Assembly: GCA_016934675.1 (NCBI GenBank)
Contig: JAFGSJ010000108.1
Coordinates: forward strand, 1 to 64,000
Source of the DNA: a bacterium
GTDB taxonomy: Bacteria; CSSED10-310; JAFGSJ01
Length of the DNA stretch: 64,000 nucleotides
Direction: 5' to 3'
The notes beneath the pieces are model-generated. The model was not told the DNA's origin. It did no database searches and saw nothing but the letters and a program-made list of their open reading frames with translations. Within the stretch, counting starts at the first letter, position 1, and each line of letters opens with the position of its first letter. Below are positions 52,884 through 61,805 of the stretch, in pieces. The translations under genes and the position numbers were made by a program.

Positions 52884-53252
52884 ACGCTCTCCTCGGTTTA
52901 GCTGGAGGTGGATGTGGAGGGCAGCAGACAGACAATGATGATAACCTCGTTTTCCTTCATCAAAGCGAGGAGGGAATAAAAGATGTTTTACTGCGGATAA
53001 ACATGAGTACAATGGGCTCGAATTAATTCATCAACACTGTCATTTTTTGTACCGACACAACATGTTTATGAGAGCGAGGAGGTGATAACGACCCACATAG
53101 TGAATGACAGCACAAGGTCTCGGAGGGGACTGAAAAAGAGAGGGTGGTGAAATGCCGACGGTCAGATACCGGTTGTGACCGGGCATAGATGACCGGGCAA
53201 ATCATCCAAAATGTAAACAGTCAAATTATTGAGAACAAGCTAGGAGAAGCAC
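52884..53252 (+). other. Long leader of the giant-protein gene, with short ORFs and repeats
   Basis: About 360 bases lie between the predicted transcription start and ATG 53253, with no gene-sized frame. The leader contains CCTCG (52945-52949) paired with CGAGG (52966-52970), the latter part of GCGAGGAGG, which is followed by a five-codon frame at 52983. A second GCGAGGAGG (53074-53082) precedes another short frame. TGACCGGGCA occurs twice (53176-53185, 53190-53199), 14 bases apart. I do not match it to a known riboswitch. AGGAG at 53242-53246 precedes the ATG. Confidence 0.45.
53176..53199. repeat. Direct repeat TGACCGGGCA x2
   Basis: Two exact 10-base copies at 53176-53185 and 53190-53199, 14 bases apart start to start. 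This is a helical-turn-and-a-third spacing inside the leader; a protein-binding site or RNA element is possible. Confidence 0.4.
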
Positions 53253-56200
53253 ATGCGTGTTAAAGGTTTTTTTGTGCTGGTGATGTTGAGTGTTCTCCTT
53301 GGTTCGGTGTCGAGTTATGCTGCGGTTGGGGATAGCTGTACCGAGCCATTCATCGTCAACATACCGGCGGATTTACCGTATAATTTAGCTGATACGACCT
53401 GTGGTCGTGTGAACGATTACAGTTCAACCTGCATGGGATACTATGATGGCGGGGAAGATGCCGTATTTCAATTGAATGTCACCGCAGACATCAATATTAC
53501 GATTCAAAGTTTGGGTGGTGACACCTATGCCGGGATCGCTCTTGATGATTCCTGTCCGTTTGATGCCAGCACATGTTTGGCGACGGCAATAACCACATCC
53601 AATCCGGATATTATTCAGTATTCCTTGACTGTCGGGACATACTACCTGATGATTGATATCTGGCCCACACCCAATTGTGATACGTTTGATTTGACGATCG
53701 AGGCATCACCGGAGTGGTGTCCGGCAGATACTATTCTGGGACATGACCCTGATCTGGTAAGCTGGGGAGGCGCGATCAGTGATGTTGAAACGGGTTTGAT
53801 CCTGTTTGATAATTTCGACGAATTGACCGGTCCGATTTGTGATCTGCACTGGTATGGCATCCAGGCTTACAATTCAGGAAGCTGGGTAGAATGCAGTGAA
53901 GACCCGATGGATTTTCAGATCAGGTTCTATACCGATGACGGTTCAGGCATGCCGGATACGGGCAATGTGGTCTGCTCCCAGGATGTCACACTCAATGCCG
54001 TTGATACCGGTAGTACTCTCGGCGGCTATATTCTCTATGAATTTTCATTGGACCCGGTCACACCGTGTTGTCCGATATCGAATGGCTGGCTTTCGATCCA
54101 GGGTGTGAACGGAGCAAATTGCTGGTTCTTGTGGGCCTATTCGAATTCGGGTGATCTGATTGACAATATCGCCTATCGATATGATGGGGCGACCTGGGAG
54201 CAGACAGCTCAGGATTATTCATTCTGTCTGACCACGACGACCTCACTCGTGCCGGAATTATACGTTGCGCCCAATCCGTATAATTTTGGTAATCAACTGG
54301 TTGGGACCCCATCGGCTGCTCAGACGTTTACCCTGACCAATGTAGGCACGGGGACATTAACGATCGATCCGAGCGGCACGAACCCGCCGAGTATAACGGG
54401 TGTCGATGCGGCCGATTTCATCCTGACCGATCTGAATACCTATCCCAATGCTTTGGGTTCAGGCAATTCAATTACGGTGGATATAGTCTTTCAACCGGCT
54501 TCCGCAGGTGCAAAAACAGCCTATTTGACCGTGGTGGATGATGCGACCAAAGCCACGACCAATATTCCACTCAGCGGAACGGGTGCGATCCCGACCTTCC
54601 AATGCACACCCGATCCCTATAATTTTGGAAGCGTTGAGGTCGGAACGGATTCGACCAGTCAGACATTCACCTTAGCCAATAGCGGAGCAGGTGTGCTGAC
54701 GATCGATCCCAGTGGGACCAATCCCCCGGTAATAACCGGGACCGATGCGGCCGATTTCCTCCTGACGGATACCAATACATATCCGGCAGCCCTGCCGCCT
54801 TCGATTACGGTCAGTATCATTTTTCATCCGACCACCGCGGGAGCCAAGAGCGCTTTCTTGACCGTGGTTGATGATATGACTAAAGCGACCCATAACATAC
54901 CCTTGTCCGGCTTGGGTGATCCCTACTGTGCCTCGACCTATACGAATACCACGGATGATTGGATCACCAATGTCACTTTCAATACAATCAACAACACGAC
55001 TGGACAGGAAGGGGCCCTGAGTTATGGCAATTACACGGCGCTTTCGACCAGTGTCGAGCAGGGTCTGACCTATACGTTGTCGGTCACGTTCGACTCCGGC
55101 GGCTACACACAGCATGTCTGGGCCTGGTTCGACTGGAACCAGGATAATGTGTTCGATACCGGTACCAACGAAGCCTACGATCTGGGACAGGGCGCTGATG
55201 CAACATTGACCACAGATATTACGGTGCCATTGACAGCGACGTTGGGGACGACACGTTTTCGTGTGATCGAGCAATATAATTCTGATCCGACGCCCTGTAA
55301 TCCTCATTCAACTACATATGGTGAGACTGAGGATTATTCGGTCAATATTACCCAGGCTACGGGTCCCGGACCGCCGACCGATCCAGTCCCGGCCGATGAA
55401 GCGGTCGGTGTGGCGATCGACAATATCCCGACCATATCCTGGACCAATCCGGCCGTCACCTTCCGCTGTAATACGGTCTATTTTTCGACCGATTTCAATC
55501 TGGTCGACACACTCGATGCCAGTGCGATCGTGGCCCAGGGATGTGTTGCTCCGATTACCATTTTCACGGAATGGACTTCTCCGGCAAATCTGGCGAATGG
55601 GACCTGGTATTATTGGCGGATCGTGGAAACGAGAGTCGGTGGTTCGACAGTTGGGCCGGTATGGAGTTTCAGGACGGTCTATACCGTGCCGGCCAACGAT
55701 GAATGCGTCAACGCCCAGAGCGTAACCGGTCCTTACCCACAGACCTTGACCGGCACGACAAACGGGGCTACGATCGATTGTCCCGGGATTCTTGATTGGC
55801 GGGCAGTCTGGTATGCTGTCTCGCTACCCAATGCGGTCAATCATCTCAACATTTCTTATTGCGGCACGCAAGACATGGATACCGGGGGCATTGTCTACTA
55901 CAACGCCTGTAATGATTGCCCCAATTACACTCTCGCCGATACATATGGCTGGGTGACCTGTCCTACACCAGACCCGGCGGCCCTCGAAATGGCTTTTTAC
56001 TGCATTCCCGGTCCCACGACAATTTATTTTCCGGCGTTTGTGGAAGATGTCGACGGCGAAACCATGGATTTTACGATCACGTTCAACGTTACCGCAGCGG
56101 CGATAGGTGACTGCTGTGCCACGGCGGCCACGGCGGTGGTTGGTTTGAATTCGGCACCGGCCCAGCCGTATTGGTATACCTATACGGCTACGGGTAATGG

Positions 56201-59200
56201 TTCGTTGAATATTACCTCATGTGTGACCGGTCAGACCATCAATACTGATCTGTATGTCTATGATGCCTGTGGTGGAAATCTTGTGGCCTCGAATAATGAC
56301 GATTCGGGTTGTGCAGCTTCAACTCTGGCCTCGACAGTCGAATTCAATTCACTGATGGGGACCAGCTACAAGATATACTGGGCAGATACGAGCTCGACCG
56401 CGGCTTTCGACTGGACCTTGACCGAGTACTTCCCAAGCAATCCACCTGCTTGTGCCATGACCCCAACCCCGGCCGATCTGGCGACCATGGTCTCCGAAAC
56501 GACCAATCTGAGTTGGGTCTCCGGTGGTGGTGAGCCGGAAGTCGGTTACCTGGTTTCGTTGTGGTGGGACGATGCCGATAAGGCACCTCATTACATTTGT
56601 CAGAACAGGGATGTCGGCCTGGCTACGACCTATGATCCGTCACTCGATGGAGTGGATGCTCTGACCTGGTCCGAGGTCTATTACTGGACGATCGTGCCCT
56701 ATAACGATCAGGGGCAGGCCACGGGTTGTGCGACCTGGTCATTCACGGTCATGACCGATCCGACCATTGCCGTTTTCCCCTGGTTGGAATCATTCGGTAC
56801 ACCGACCTGCGCTATTCCTTATGGCTGGGTGAACGATGCTCCGGTAGATCCGTGGTTATTTGTGACCTATATGGGTTATGGTGCTCCAACCGACCATACC
56901 AGCGGTACGGGCTGCTTCGCCGCGATCGATGACAGTGAAACCCCGATCGCCAATCCCTCGAACCTGCTGACACCGCCTCTGAATATCAGCGGTCTGACTG
57001 CACCGAACCTGTCATTCTGGTATTGGATCGGTAGTTATACTCTGCCTTCGACAATGGAGATCGATATCTATGATGGGACGACCTGGCATAACAGCGTGCA
57101 GTCTCTGACCCAGAATGGTGCCTGGCAGCAAATCCAGATCGATCTGTCGAGTTATGCTTCAACCCAGACCAGGGTGCGTTTCCGGGCATATGAATACTCG
57201 ATTTCCTACAGTTATCAGAGTGATATCTGTCTAGATGATGTCGGTGTATACGATGCGGCAGCCGTACCGGAATGTAGCTCAGCCACAGCCCCGCTGGATG
57301 GGGCAATTAATGTGCCCAACGCCGGTACATTGAACTGGGCTTCCGTTGCCAGCGCCACGGGCTACAGACTCTGGTTCGGTACTGATGGCGGCGGTGTGAC
57401 TGATCCGACCGACATCGTTAACGGTGTGGATTTGGGTAATGTGACCAGTTATGCCTATGGTCCGATTGCCTATGATACAGTCCATTACTGGAAGATCGTG
57501 CCCTATAACGGCAATGGCGACGCAACGGGTTGTGCGATCTGGTCGTTTACGACCATGGTCGATCCGACCATTCGAACTTTCCCCTATCTGGAAACGTTCG
57601 AAAATGCTTCGTTCCCGCCCTTCGGTTATGCCATAACCGGCACGAGAAACTGGGCGTCCTATTCCTATAACAGCAACCTCAGTGCCTACTGTAATTTCTG
57701 GAGTTGGTCATCCGGCTTGTATTCGGTCATGACCACACCTCACATCGATTTTACCAGTGAGACACAGGGCATATTGAGTTTCGGCTGGTCACATCTATAT
57801 AACGCATCGTATCCCAATGACCGGCTGCAGGTTGTCATTACCGATGGCGGCAGTTTCTCCGAGACGCTGTTCGATCTGACGGGCGCTGCGCTTAACTCGA
57901 ATGATGGGGCGACGTCTACGACCCCCGGTTCCTTCGCTCATTTCGAGATCGCCATTCCCGCCGGAGCCTTCGGACATGAGAATTCCTACATCGAATTCAC
58001 CGGGACGAGCGGTTATGGTCCGAACCTGTTTGTCGATAATATCCAGATCATTGTAGACCCACCGCTATGCACCACGCCTGTGGCACCGCTTGATCTGGCT
58101 GTTGACGTACCAGTCGATGGCTCACTTACCTGGAACCCGGTCGGTGATGCCACCGGTTACAAAATCTGGTTCGGAAACGATGGTGGCGGCACAGTGGATC
58201 CGACCACGATCGAGAACGGGACCGACCTGGGGAACCTGACCAGTTATCCGTATACCGGTCTGACCTACAATGCTCCCTATTATTGGAAGATTGTACCGTA
58301 CAACGCTCTCGGTGATGCTATCGGTTGTGCGATCTGGTCCTTCACTACCGTTGGTATTCCTCCGTGCACCACGCCGATCAGTCCGATCGATACCGCGACT
58401 GATGTGGCCGTCAACGGCAATCTTACCTGGGATGCTGCTGTTGGTGCCACGGGCTACAAGCTCTGGTTTGGGACCGATGGTGCTGGTGTAACTGATCCGA
58501 CCACGATCGAAAACGGGATTGACTTGGGGAACGTAACCTCCTACGCCTATACCAATCTGGCTTACTCGGCCATTCATTACTGGAAGGTAGTCCCCTACAA
58601 TGTAGTCGGTGATGCCGTTGGTTGTCCGATCTGGTCATTTACGACCGAAGGCGACCCGACCATCGTGACTTTCCCCTATTGCCAAGGTTTCGAATCAGGT
58701 ACCTTCCCGCCAAGTGGTTGGACGGTTACGGGGACACGCTCATGGGCGACTTACGATGATGCCGGCAATACCCGGGCATACTGTGCCTTCTATAACTGGA
58801 GTTCGGGTTATTCGACCCTGACATCACCGCACATTAATTTCGGCACGGTTTACGCGGCCTATCTGACCTTCCGCTGGTCGCATCTCTACAGTGCGAGCTA
58901 TCCTGACGATCAACTCGATGTGGTCATCACAGACGGGACCTGGTCAGAGACTATTTTCAGCAAGACAGCCGCGGAACTCGAATCGAATGACGGTGCGGGC
59001 AATACCACACCCGGAACCTTCACCGAGTTCACGGTCATGATCCCACCGAACGCGTTGGGACATGCCAATTCCTACCTCGAATTCACGGGGACGAGTGGTT
59101 ACGGACCGAATCTTTACATCGATGATATCTGTCTGTATATCACTCCGATTGTGATCAACGAGGTGGCCTGGTCCGGGACTGTTGCCTCTTTTGAAGACGA

Positions 59201-59870
59201 ATGGATCGAGCTCTATAACACGTCGGCCGTGGATGTCGATATCGCGGGTTGGTCGATCTATGGCGCCGATACCGGTGTAATCATTAATTTCGCCGATGCC
59301 GAAGGTTCAGTGTCGACCGTAGTGCCGGCCAAGGGTTATCTGGTCTATACCGACAGTAACGCCGTTTTCAGTGCCGATGCGCCCATGGATATCTGGGACT
59401 CGAGTATTGGTCTCAACAACACCAGCCCCGGCCAACTCATTCTGTATAACGGACCGAATGGGACGGGTAGCGTGGTCGATATTGCTGAAGACAATGCTGA
59501 TGATTGGTGTGCCGGTGAAGCCACAAACCGGATTTCAATGGAACGGATCAATCCGGCTTTCGTCGGGACTGATTGTGCCAACTGGATTGATAATGATGGC
59601 GTCACGATCAACGGTATCGATGCCGCTGCCAATCCGGTCATAGGTACACCCGGTCAGTTGAATTCACAACCAATGACCATTACCGTGGAGAAGGTCGGCA
59701 ACGACATCCAGATTTCCTGGACGCCGGTCGACGGTCAAGACCTCTATGAAACCAACACCAAGTTACCTTATGGTTTCGGTTTTGACCGGATGGTCGATAA
59801 CGCTACATCACCGGTGGTTATCACCGATGGCGTTATTGACGGTCTCGACTATTTCTTCATTATTCGGTAA
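53253..59870 (+). CDS. Giant modular secreted protein (2205 residues)
   Basis: A 2205-residue exported protein. After a signal peptide (VLVMLSVLLGSVSSYAAV) comes a PPC-like domain (about residues 30-155). Two choice-of-anchor D/ASH modules (about 330-555; PYNFGNQLVGTPSAAQTFTL) follow, then a GEVED-type domain (about 555-700; VWAWFDWNQDNVFDTG). Further FN3-like and PPC-like modules lead to a repeated unit of an ATGYKLWFGTDG.. / HYWKVVPYN domain plus a jelly-roll (cleaved-adhesin-like) domain, and then a lamin-tail domain (about 1965-2110; VINEVAWSG, EWIELYNTS). No peptidase or glycosidase motif and no type IX secretion tail are seen. AGGAGAAG precedes ATG 53253. Role in adhesion or the cell envelope is inference. 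Confidence 0.85.
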   Translation: MRVKGFFVLVMLSVLLGSVSSYAAVGDSCTEPFIVNIPADLPYNLADTTCGRVNDYSSTCMGYYDGGEDAVFQLNVTADINITIQSLGGDTYAGIALDDSCPFDASTCLATAITTSNPDIIQYSLTVGTYYLMIDIWPTPNCDTFDLTIEASPEWCPADTILGHDPDLVSWGGAISDVETGLILFDNFDELTGPICDLHWYGIQAYNSGSWVECSEDPMDFQIRFYTDDGSGMPDTGNVVCSQDVTLNAVDTGSTLGGYILYEFSLDPVTPCCPISNGWLSIQGVNGANCWFLWAYSNSGDLIDNIAYRYDGATWEQTAQDYSFCLTTTTSLVPELYVAPNPYNFGNQLVGTPSAAQTFTLTNVGTGTLTIDPSGTNPPSITGVDAADFILTDLNTYPNALGSGNSITVDIVFQPASAGAKTAYLTVVDDATKATTNIPLSGTGAIPTFQCTPDPYNFGSVEVGTDSTSQTFTLANSGAGVLTIDPSGTNPPVITGTDAADFLLTDTNTYPAALPPSITVSIIFHPTTAGAKSAFLTVVDDMTKATHNIPLSGLGDPYCASTYTNTTDDWITNVTFNTINNTTGQEGALSYGNYTALSTSVEQGLTYTLSVTFDSGGYTQHVWAWFDWNQDNVFDTGTNEAYDLGQGADATLTTDITVPLTATLGTTRFRVIEQYNSDPTPCNPHSTTYGETEDYSVNITQATGPGPPTDPVPADEAVGVAIDNIPTISWTNPAVTFRCNTVYFSTDFNLVDTLDASAIVAQGCVAPITIFTEWTSPANLANGTWYYWRIVETRVGGSTVGPVWSFRTVYTVPANDECVNAQSVTGPYPQTLTGTTNGATIDCPGILDWRAVWYAVSLPNAVNHLNISYCGTQDMDTGGIVYYNACNDCPNYTLADTYGWVTCPTPDPAALEMAFYCIPGPTTIYFPAFVEDVDGETMDFTITFNVTAAAIGDCCATAATAVVGLNSAPAQPYWYTYTATGNGSLNITSCVTGQTINTDLYVYDACGGNLVASNNDDSGCAASTLASTVEFNSLMGTSYKIYWADTSSTAAFDWTLTEYFPSNPPACAMTPTPADLATMVSETTNLSWVSGGGEPEVGYLVSLWWDDADKAPHYICQNRDVGLATTYDPSLDGVDALTWSEVYYWTIVPYNDQGQATGCATWSFTVMTDPTIAVFPWLESFGTPTCAIPYGWVNDAPVDPWLFVTYMGYGAPTDHTSGTGCFAAIDDSETPIANPSNLLTPPLNISGLTAPNLSFWYWIGSYTLPSTMEIDIYDGTTWHNSVQSLTQNGAWQQIQIDLSSYASTQTRVRFRAYEYSISYSYQSDICLDDVGVYDAAAVPECSSATAPLDGAINVPNAGTLNWASVASATGYRLWFGTDGGGVTDPTDIVNGVDLGNVTSYAYGPIAYDTVHYWKIVPYNGNGDATGCAIWSFTTMVDPTIRTFPYLETFENASFPPFGYAITGTRNWASYSYNSNLSAYCNFWSWSSGLYSVMTTPHIDFTSETQGILSFGWSHLYNASYPNDRLQVVITDGGSFSETLFDLTGAALNSNDGATSTTPGSFAHFEIAIPAGAFGHENSYIEFTGTSGYGPNLFVDNIQIIVDPPLCTTPVAPLDLAVDVPVDGSLTWNPVGDATGYKIWFGNDGGGTVDPTTIENGTDLGNLTSYPYTGLTYNAPYYWKIVPYNALGDAIGCAIWSFTTVGIPPCTTPISPIDTATDVAVNGNLTWDAAVGATGYKLWFGTDGAGVTDPTTIENGIDLGNVTSYAYTNLAYSAIHYWKVVPYNVVGDAVGCPIWSFTTEGDPTIVTFPYCQGFESGTFPPSGWTVTGTRSWATYDDAGNTRAYCAFYNWSSGYSTLTSPHINFGTVYAAYLTFRWSHLYSASYPDDQLDVVITDGTWSETIFSKTAAELESNDGAGNTTPGTFTEFTVMIPPNALGHANSYLEFTGTSGYGPNLYIDDICLYITPIVINEVAWSGTVASFEDEWIELYNTSAVDVDIAGWSIYGADTGVIINFADAEGSVSTVVPAKGYLVYTDSNAVFSADAPMDIWDSSIGLNNTSPGQLILYNGPNGTGSVVDIAEDNADDWCAGEATNRISMERINPAFVGTDCANWIDNDGVTINGIDAAANPVIGTPGQLNSQPMTITVEKVGNDIQISWTPVDGQDLYETNTKLPYGFGFDRMVDNATSPVVITDGVIDGLDYFFIIR
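57285..59148 (+). repeat. Coding repeats inside the giant protein gene
   Basis: A roughly 285-bp module coding ATGYKLWFGTDG...GCPIWSFTT occurs near 57285-57570, 58065-58350 and 58365-58650, and a roughly 480-bp jelly-roll module near 57570-58050 and 58650-59140. A more diverged copy pair lies before 57285. Similarity is obvious at protein level and in blocks of DNA, such as the shared GGACGAGCGGTTATGG-like stretches near 58010 and 59093. These copies are likely substrates for duplication and loss. Confidence 0.7.
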
Positions 59871-59880
59871 GTTACAGTGC

Positions 59881-59905
59881 GTCAGGTCGAGTGATGAGAC
59901 CTGAC
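59881..59905 (+). other. Perfect 8-bp hairpin after the giant protein gene
   Basis: GTCAGGTC (59881-59888) and GACCTGAC (59898-59905) form a stem with a nine-base loop, ten bases after the stop codon and just before the terminator. It may protect the 3' end of the mRNA. Confidence 0.5.
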
Positions 59906-59923
59906 CCAAAGAGAAACACAAAA

Positions 59924-59962
59924 GCCGCGTCCTGGCATTGAGCCGGGGCGCGGTTTTTTTTT
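59924..59962 (+). terminator. Rho-independent terminator of the giant protein gene
   Basis: A GC-rich stem, GCCGCGTCC against GGGGCGCGG, is followed by nine T (59954-59962). AAAA before the stem gives a weaker terminator for the opposite strand too, where the ABC permease gene ends. Confidence 0.85.
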
Positions 59963-60064
59963 ACGGTCAAGGAAGCGTTCACCGTTTTCGGTTCAATCGT
60001 CCCAATTCAACCCCTCAACTATTGAACTGAATCTCAGAATGCGACTGAGGCTGCCAAGCTGTGT

Positions 60065-60081
60065 TTCATGTGTCACATGAA
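60065..60081. repeat. 17-bp palindrome
   Basis: TTCATGTG (60065-60072) and CACATGAA (60074-60081) flank a single T. It lies in the 237-bp convergent gap, between the terminator and the ABC permease stop. Outside this, the hairpin and the terminator, the gap holds nothing I can identify. Confidence 0.5.
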
Positions 60082-60107
60082 GTGCAGAAATAGAGCTAAG
60101 TCTTGGG

Positions 60108-61793
60108 TTACAATTCACGTCTGCGCAGTGATCGGGCACCCAGATACGGTGGGATGATCAACATGATCAGAGACAGGACAATGACAGCCAGGTGATAGGG
60201 TAAATGGGTGCCAAGAGTCAGGGCTGTTCCCTGGACCAGATTTTGAAAGTGCATGTAGACCGGCCAAGCTTCCAGGCTGACGACTACCAGGAGATAGATC
60301 AGGCTGAGTAACATATAGACGATCCCACCCAAGCCCAGGGCAATCTGGGCAGGGTTTTCGACCCGAAATCGCGGCGAAAGGCTGCCCAAGCCAATACCCA
60401 GCCCGACATTCGCCAGAGTGATCATAAAGATCAGCATCATACTGAGCATTTTCATGAAATCATCAACTTTCAGAAAATAATTCGAAATGACGATAACGCA
60501 CTCTGACAGGAGGAGCAGGGGCACAAGATAAAGCAGACATTTTTGAATGATGAAAGACCGATAATTCAACGGGGCACTATGGACGATCCAGAAGGCCTGT
60601 CCCTCGAGACTGATTGCCGGAAAGACGAATCGGACCGACAGGGCCGAGATGACAAAACCGGCCATGGCCACATTCAGGAAACCGGCGAAATTCGCCATAA
60701 ACCATGAAGACATGGGGACAGAGCGTATATTGAACAGGTACACAAAAATGATCGCTCCCAATAAAAACATTTGTGACCATTGGGTTGTCTCGCGAAAGAA
60801 TAGTTTAATATCTTTGATAAAAAAAGCCATCATTTGCGGTTTCAATGGCGCAAAGAGCGGTTCCCAGCGGAAGCGTCTCTGTTTTCGGACCGGACTGGGC
60901 CGGGCCGTTCCCCCCTGGATGGAGCGGGAATAGGCTTGTCTATAGAGGGCACGGGTCATTAAAAAACAAAAATAGACCAATGCCATGGCAGTGAGCCACA
61001 ACAGAGCAAAGTATTGCTGAAAAACAGGGATGTTGCGCTCGATCAGGCCCATCAGAGATTCGGCTGACCAGGTGCTGGGCAGATAAGCTGAAGACGGAAT
61101 ACGCAATAAGGTATCGTAATAATCGAGCCGGTCGGGACTGATCGGTCTGATAAATTCCTCGGGTTTAAGCAGTCTGACCAGGACGACAATGCCAGCGCCG
61201 ACGAACACGCCGAGCGAGGCGATGACCTGACGTGTTCTCTCTGCCGGGAAAAACCGCATCAACAGGACCGTAATACTGACTCCAAGAGAGGTGGGGATCA
61301 AGAGAAAGGGGACCAGGATCGGGAGGAGCAGCAGGTAAAAATCCAGTTTCGCTCCCAGAACCAGCCCATAAGCAATGAAAATGGGCAGCCCGAACAGGAG
61401 GACCGTCCAGGTACTGTTGAGATAGGTTTCGGTAAATTTAAACCAGAAAATACTCGAAAAGCGGATCGGACAGGCCAACAGGAGTCCCAGGTCGCGGGAG
61501 ATAAAGAAAGTGGACAGGGCGGTGACAATATTCGAGAACAAGACCATGCCCAGGAACAGGATAAAGACCATGTTCAGCAGACGGACCAGAAAGGAGAAGC
61601 GGAGTACGCCCAGTTCGGTCATGGACATGACCTGGCTGAGTATTCGCCAGAAAAAGAAGAAATCGAACACGATAAAAACGAGTCCCAGAGACAAGATCAG
61701 TGACAATTTCAGGGCCATCTCGACATTAAACGCTTCGAGTGTGTGCCAGATCATCCTCAAGCGTGCACGGAACAATAAACCGACATGTCTCAT
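60108..61793 (-). CDS. Large ABC-2-type exporter permease
   Basis: A 561-residue membrane protein with about twelve helices. The N-terminus carries an amphipathic stretch and then VFDFFFFWRILSQV; LACPIRFSSIFWFKFTETYL near 130 is the coupling-region type of putative ABC exporter permeases (similar in size and pattern to SkfF/YthQ-like proteins). Re-entrant charged regions lie around 300. GGAG precedes ATG 61793. It starts 12 bp after the radical SAM gene and probably belongs to its operon; its ATPase is not in the window. Substrate could be a modified peptide, but this is inference. Confidence 0.75.
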   Translation of the reverse strand: MRHVGLLFRARLRMIWHTLEAFNVEMALKLSLILSLGLVFIVFDFFFFWRILSQVMSMTELGVLRFSFLVRLLNMVFILFLGMVLFSNIVTALSTFFISRDLGLLLACPIRFSSIFWFKFTETYLNSTWTVLLFGLPIFIAYGLVLGAKLDFYLLLLPILVPFLLIPTSLGVSITVLLMRFFPAERTRQVIASLGVFVGAGIVVLVRLLKPEEFIRPISPDRLDYYDTLLRIPSSAYLPSTWSAESLMGLIERNIPVFQQYFALLWLTAMALVYFCFLMTRALYRQAYSRSIQGGTARPSPVRKQRRFRWEPLFAPLKPQMMAFFIKDIKLFFRETTQWSQMFLLGAIIFVYLFNIRSVPMSSWFMANFAGFLNVAMAGFVISALSVRFVFPAISLEGQAFWIVHSAPLNYRSFIIQKCLLYLVPLLLLSECVIVISNYFLKVDDFMKMLSMMLIFMITLANVGLGIGLGSLSPRFRVENPAQIALGLGGIVYMLLSLIYLLVVVSLEAWPVYMHFQNLVQGTALTLGTHLPYHLAVIVLSLIMLIIPPYLGARSLRRREL

Positions 61794-61805
61794 AGTCCTG
61801 CTCCA

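Noticed and set aside
52884-53252. A known riboswitch (cyclic-di-GMP type or others) in the giant-gene leader
   Set aside because: I looked for conserved cores of common classes and saw none.
54672-55307. A 211-codon minus-strand frame inside the giant protein gene
   Set aside because: It lies antisense to clear choice-of-anchor and GEVED domains and has low-complexity Ile/Arg/Gly content.
59700-59870. A type IX secretion C-terminal sorting domain on the giant protein
   Set aside because: The chain ends in a short beta segment YFFIIR after GLD, without the usual Por-tail signature.
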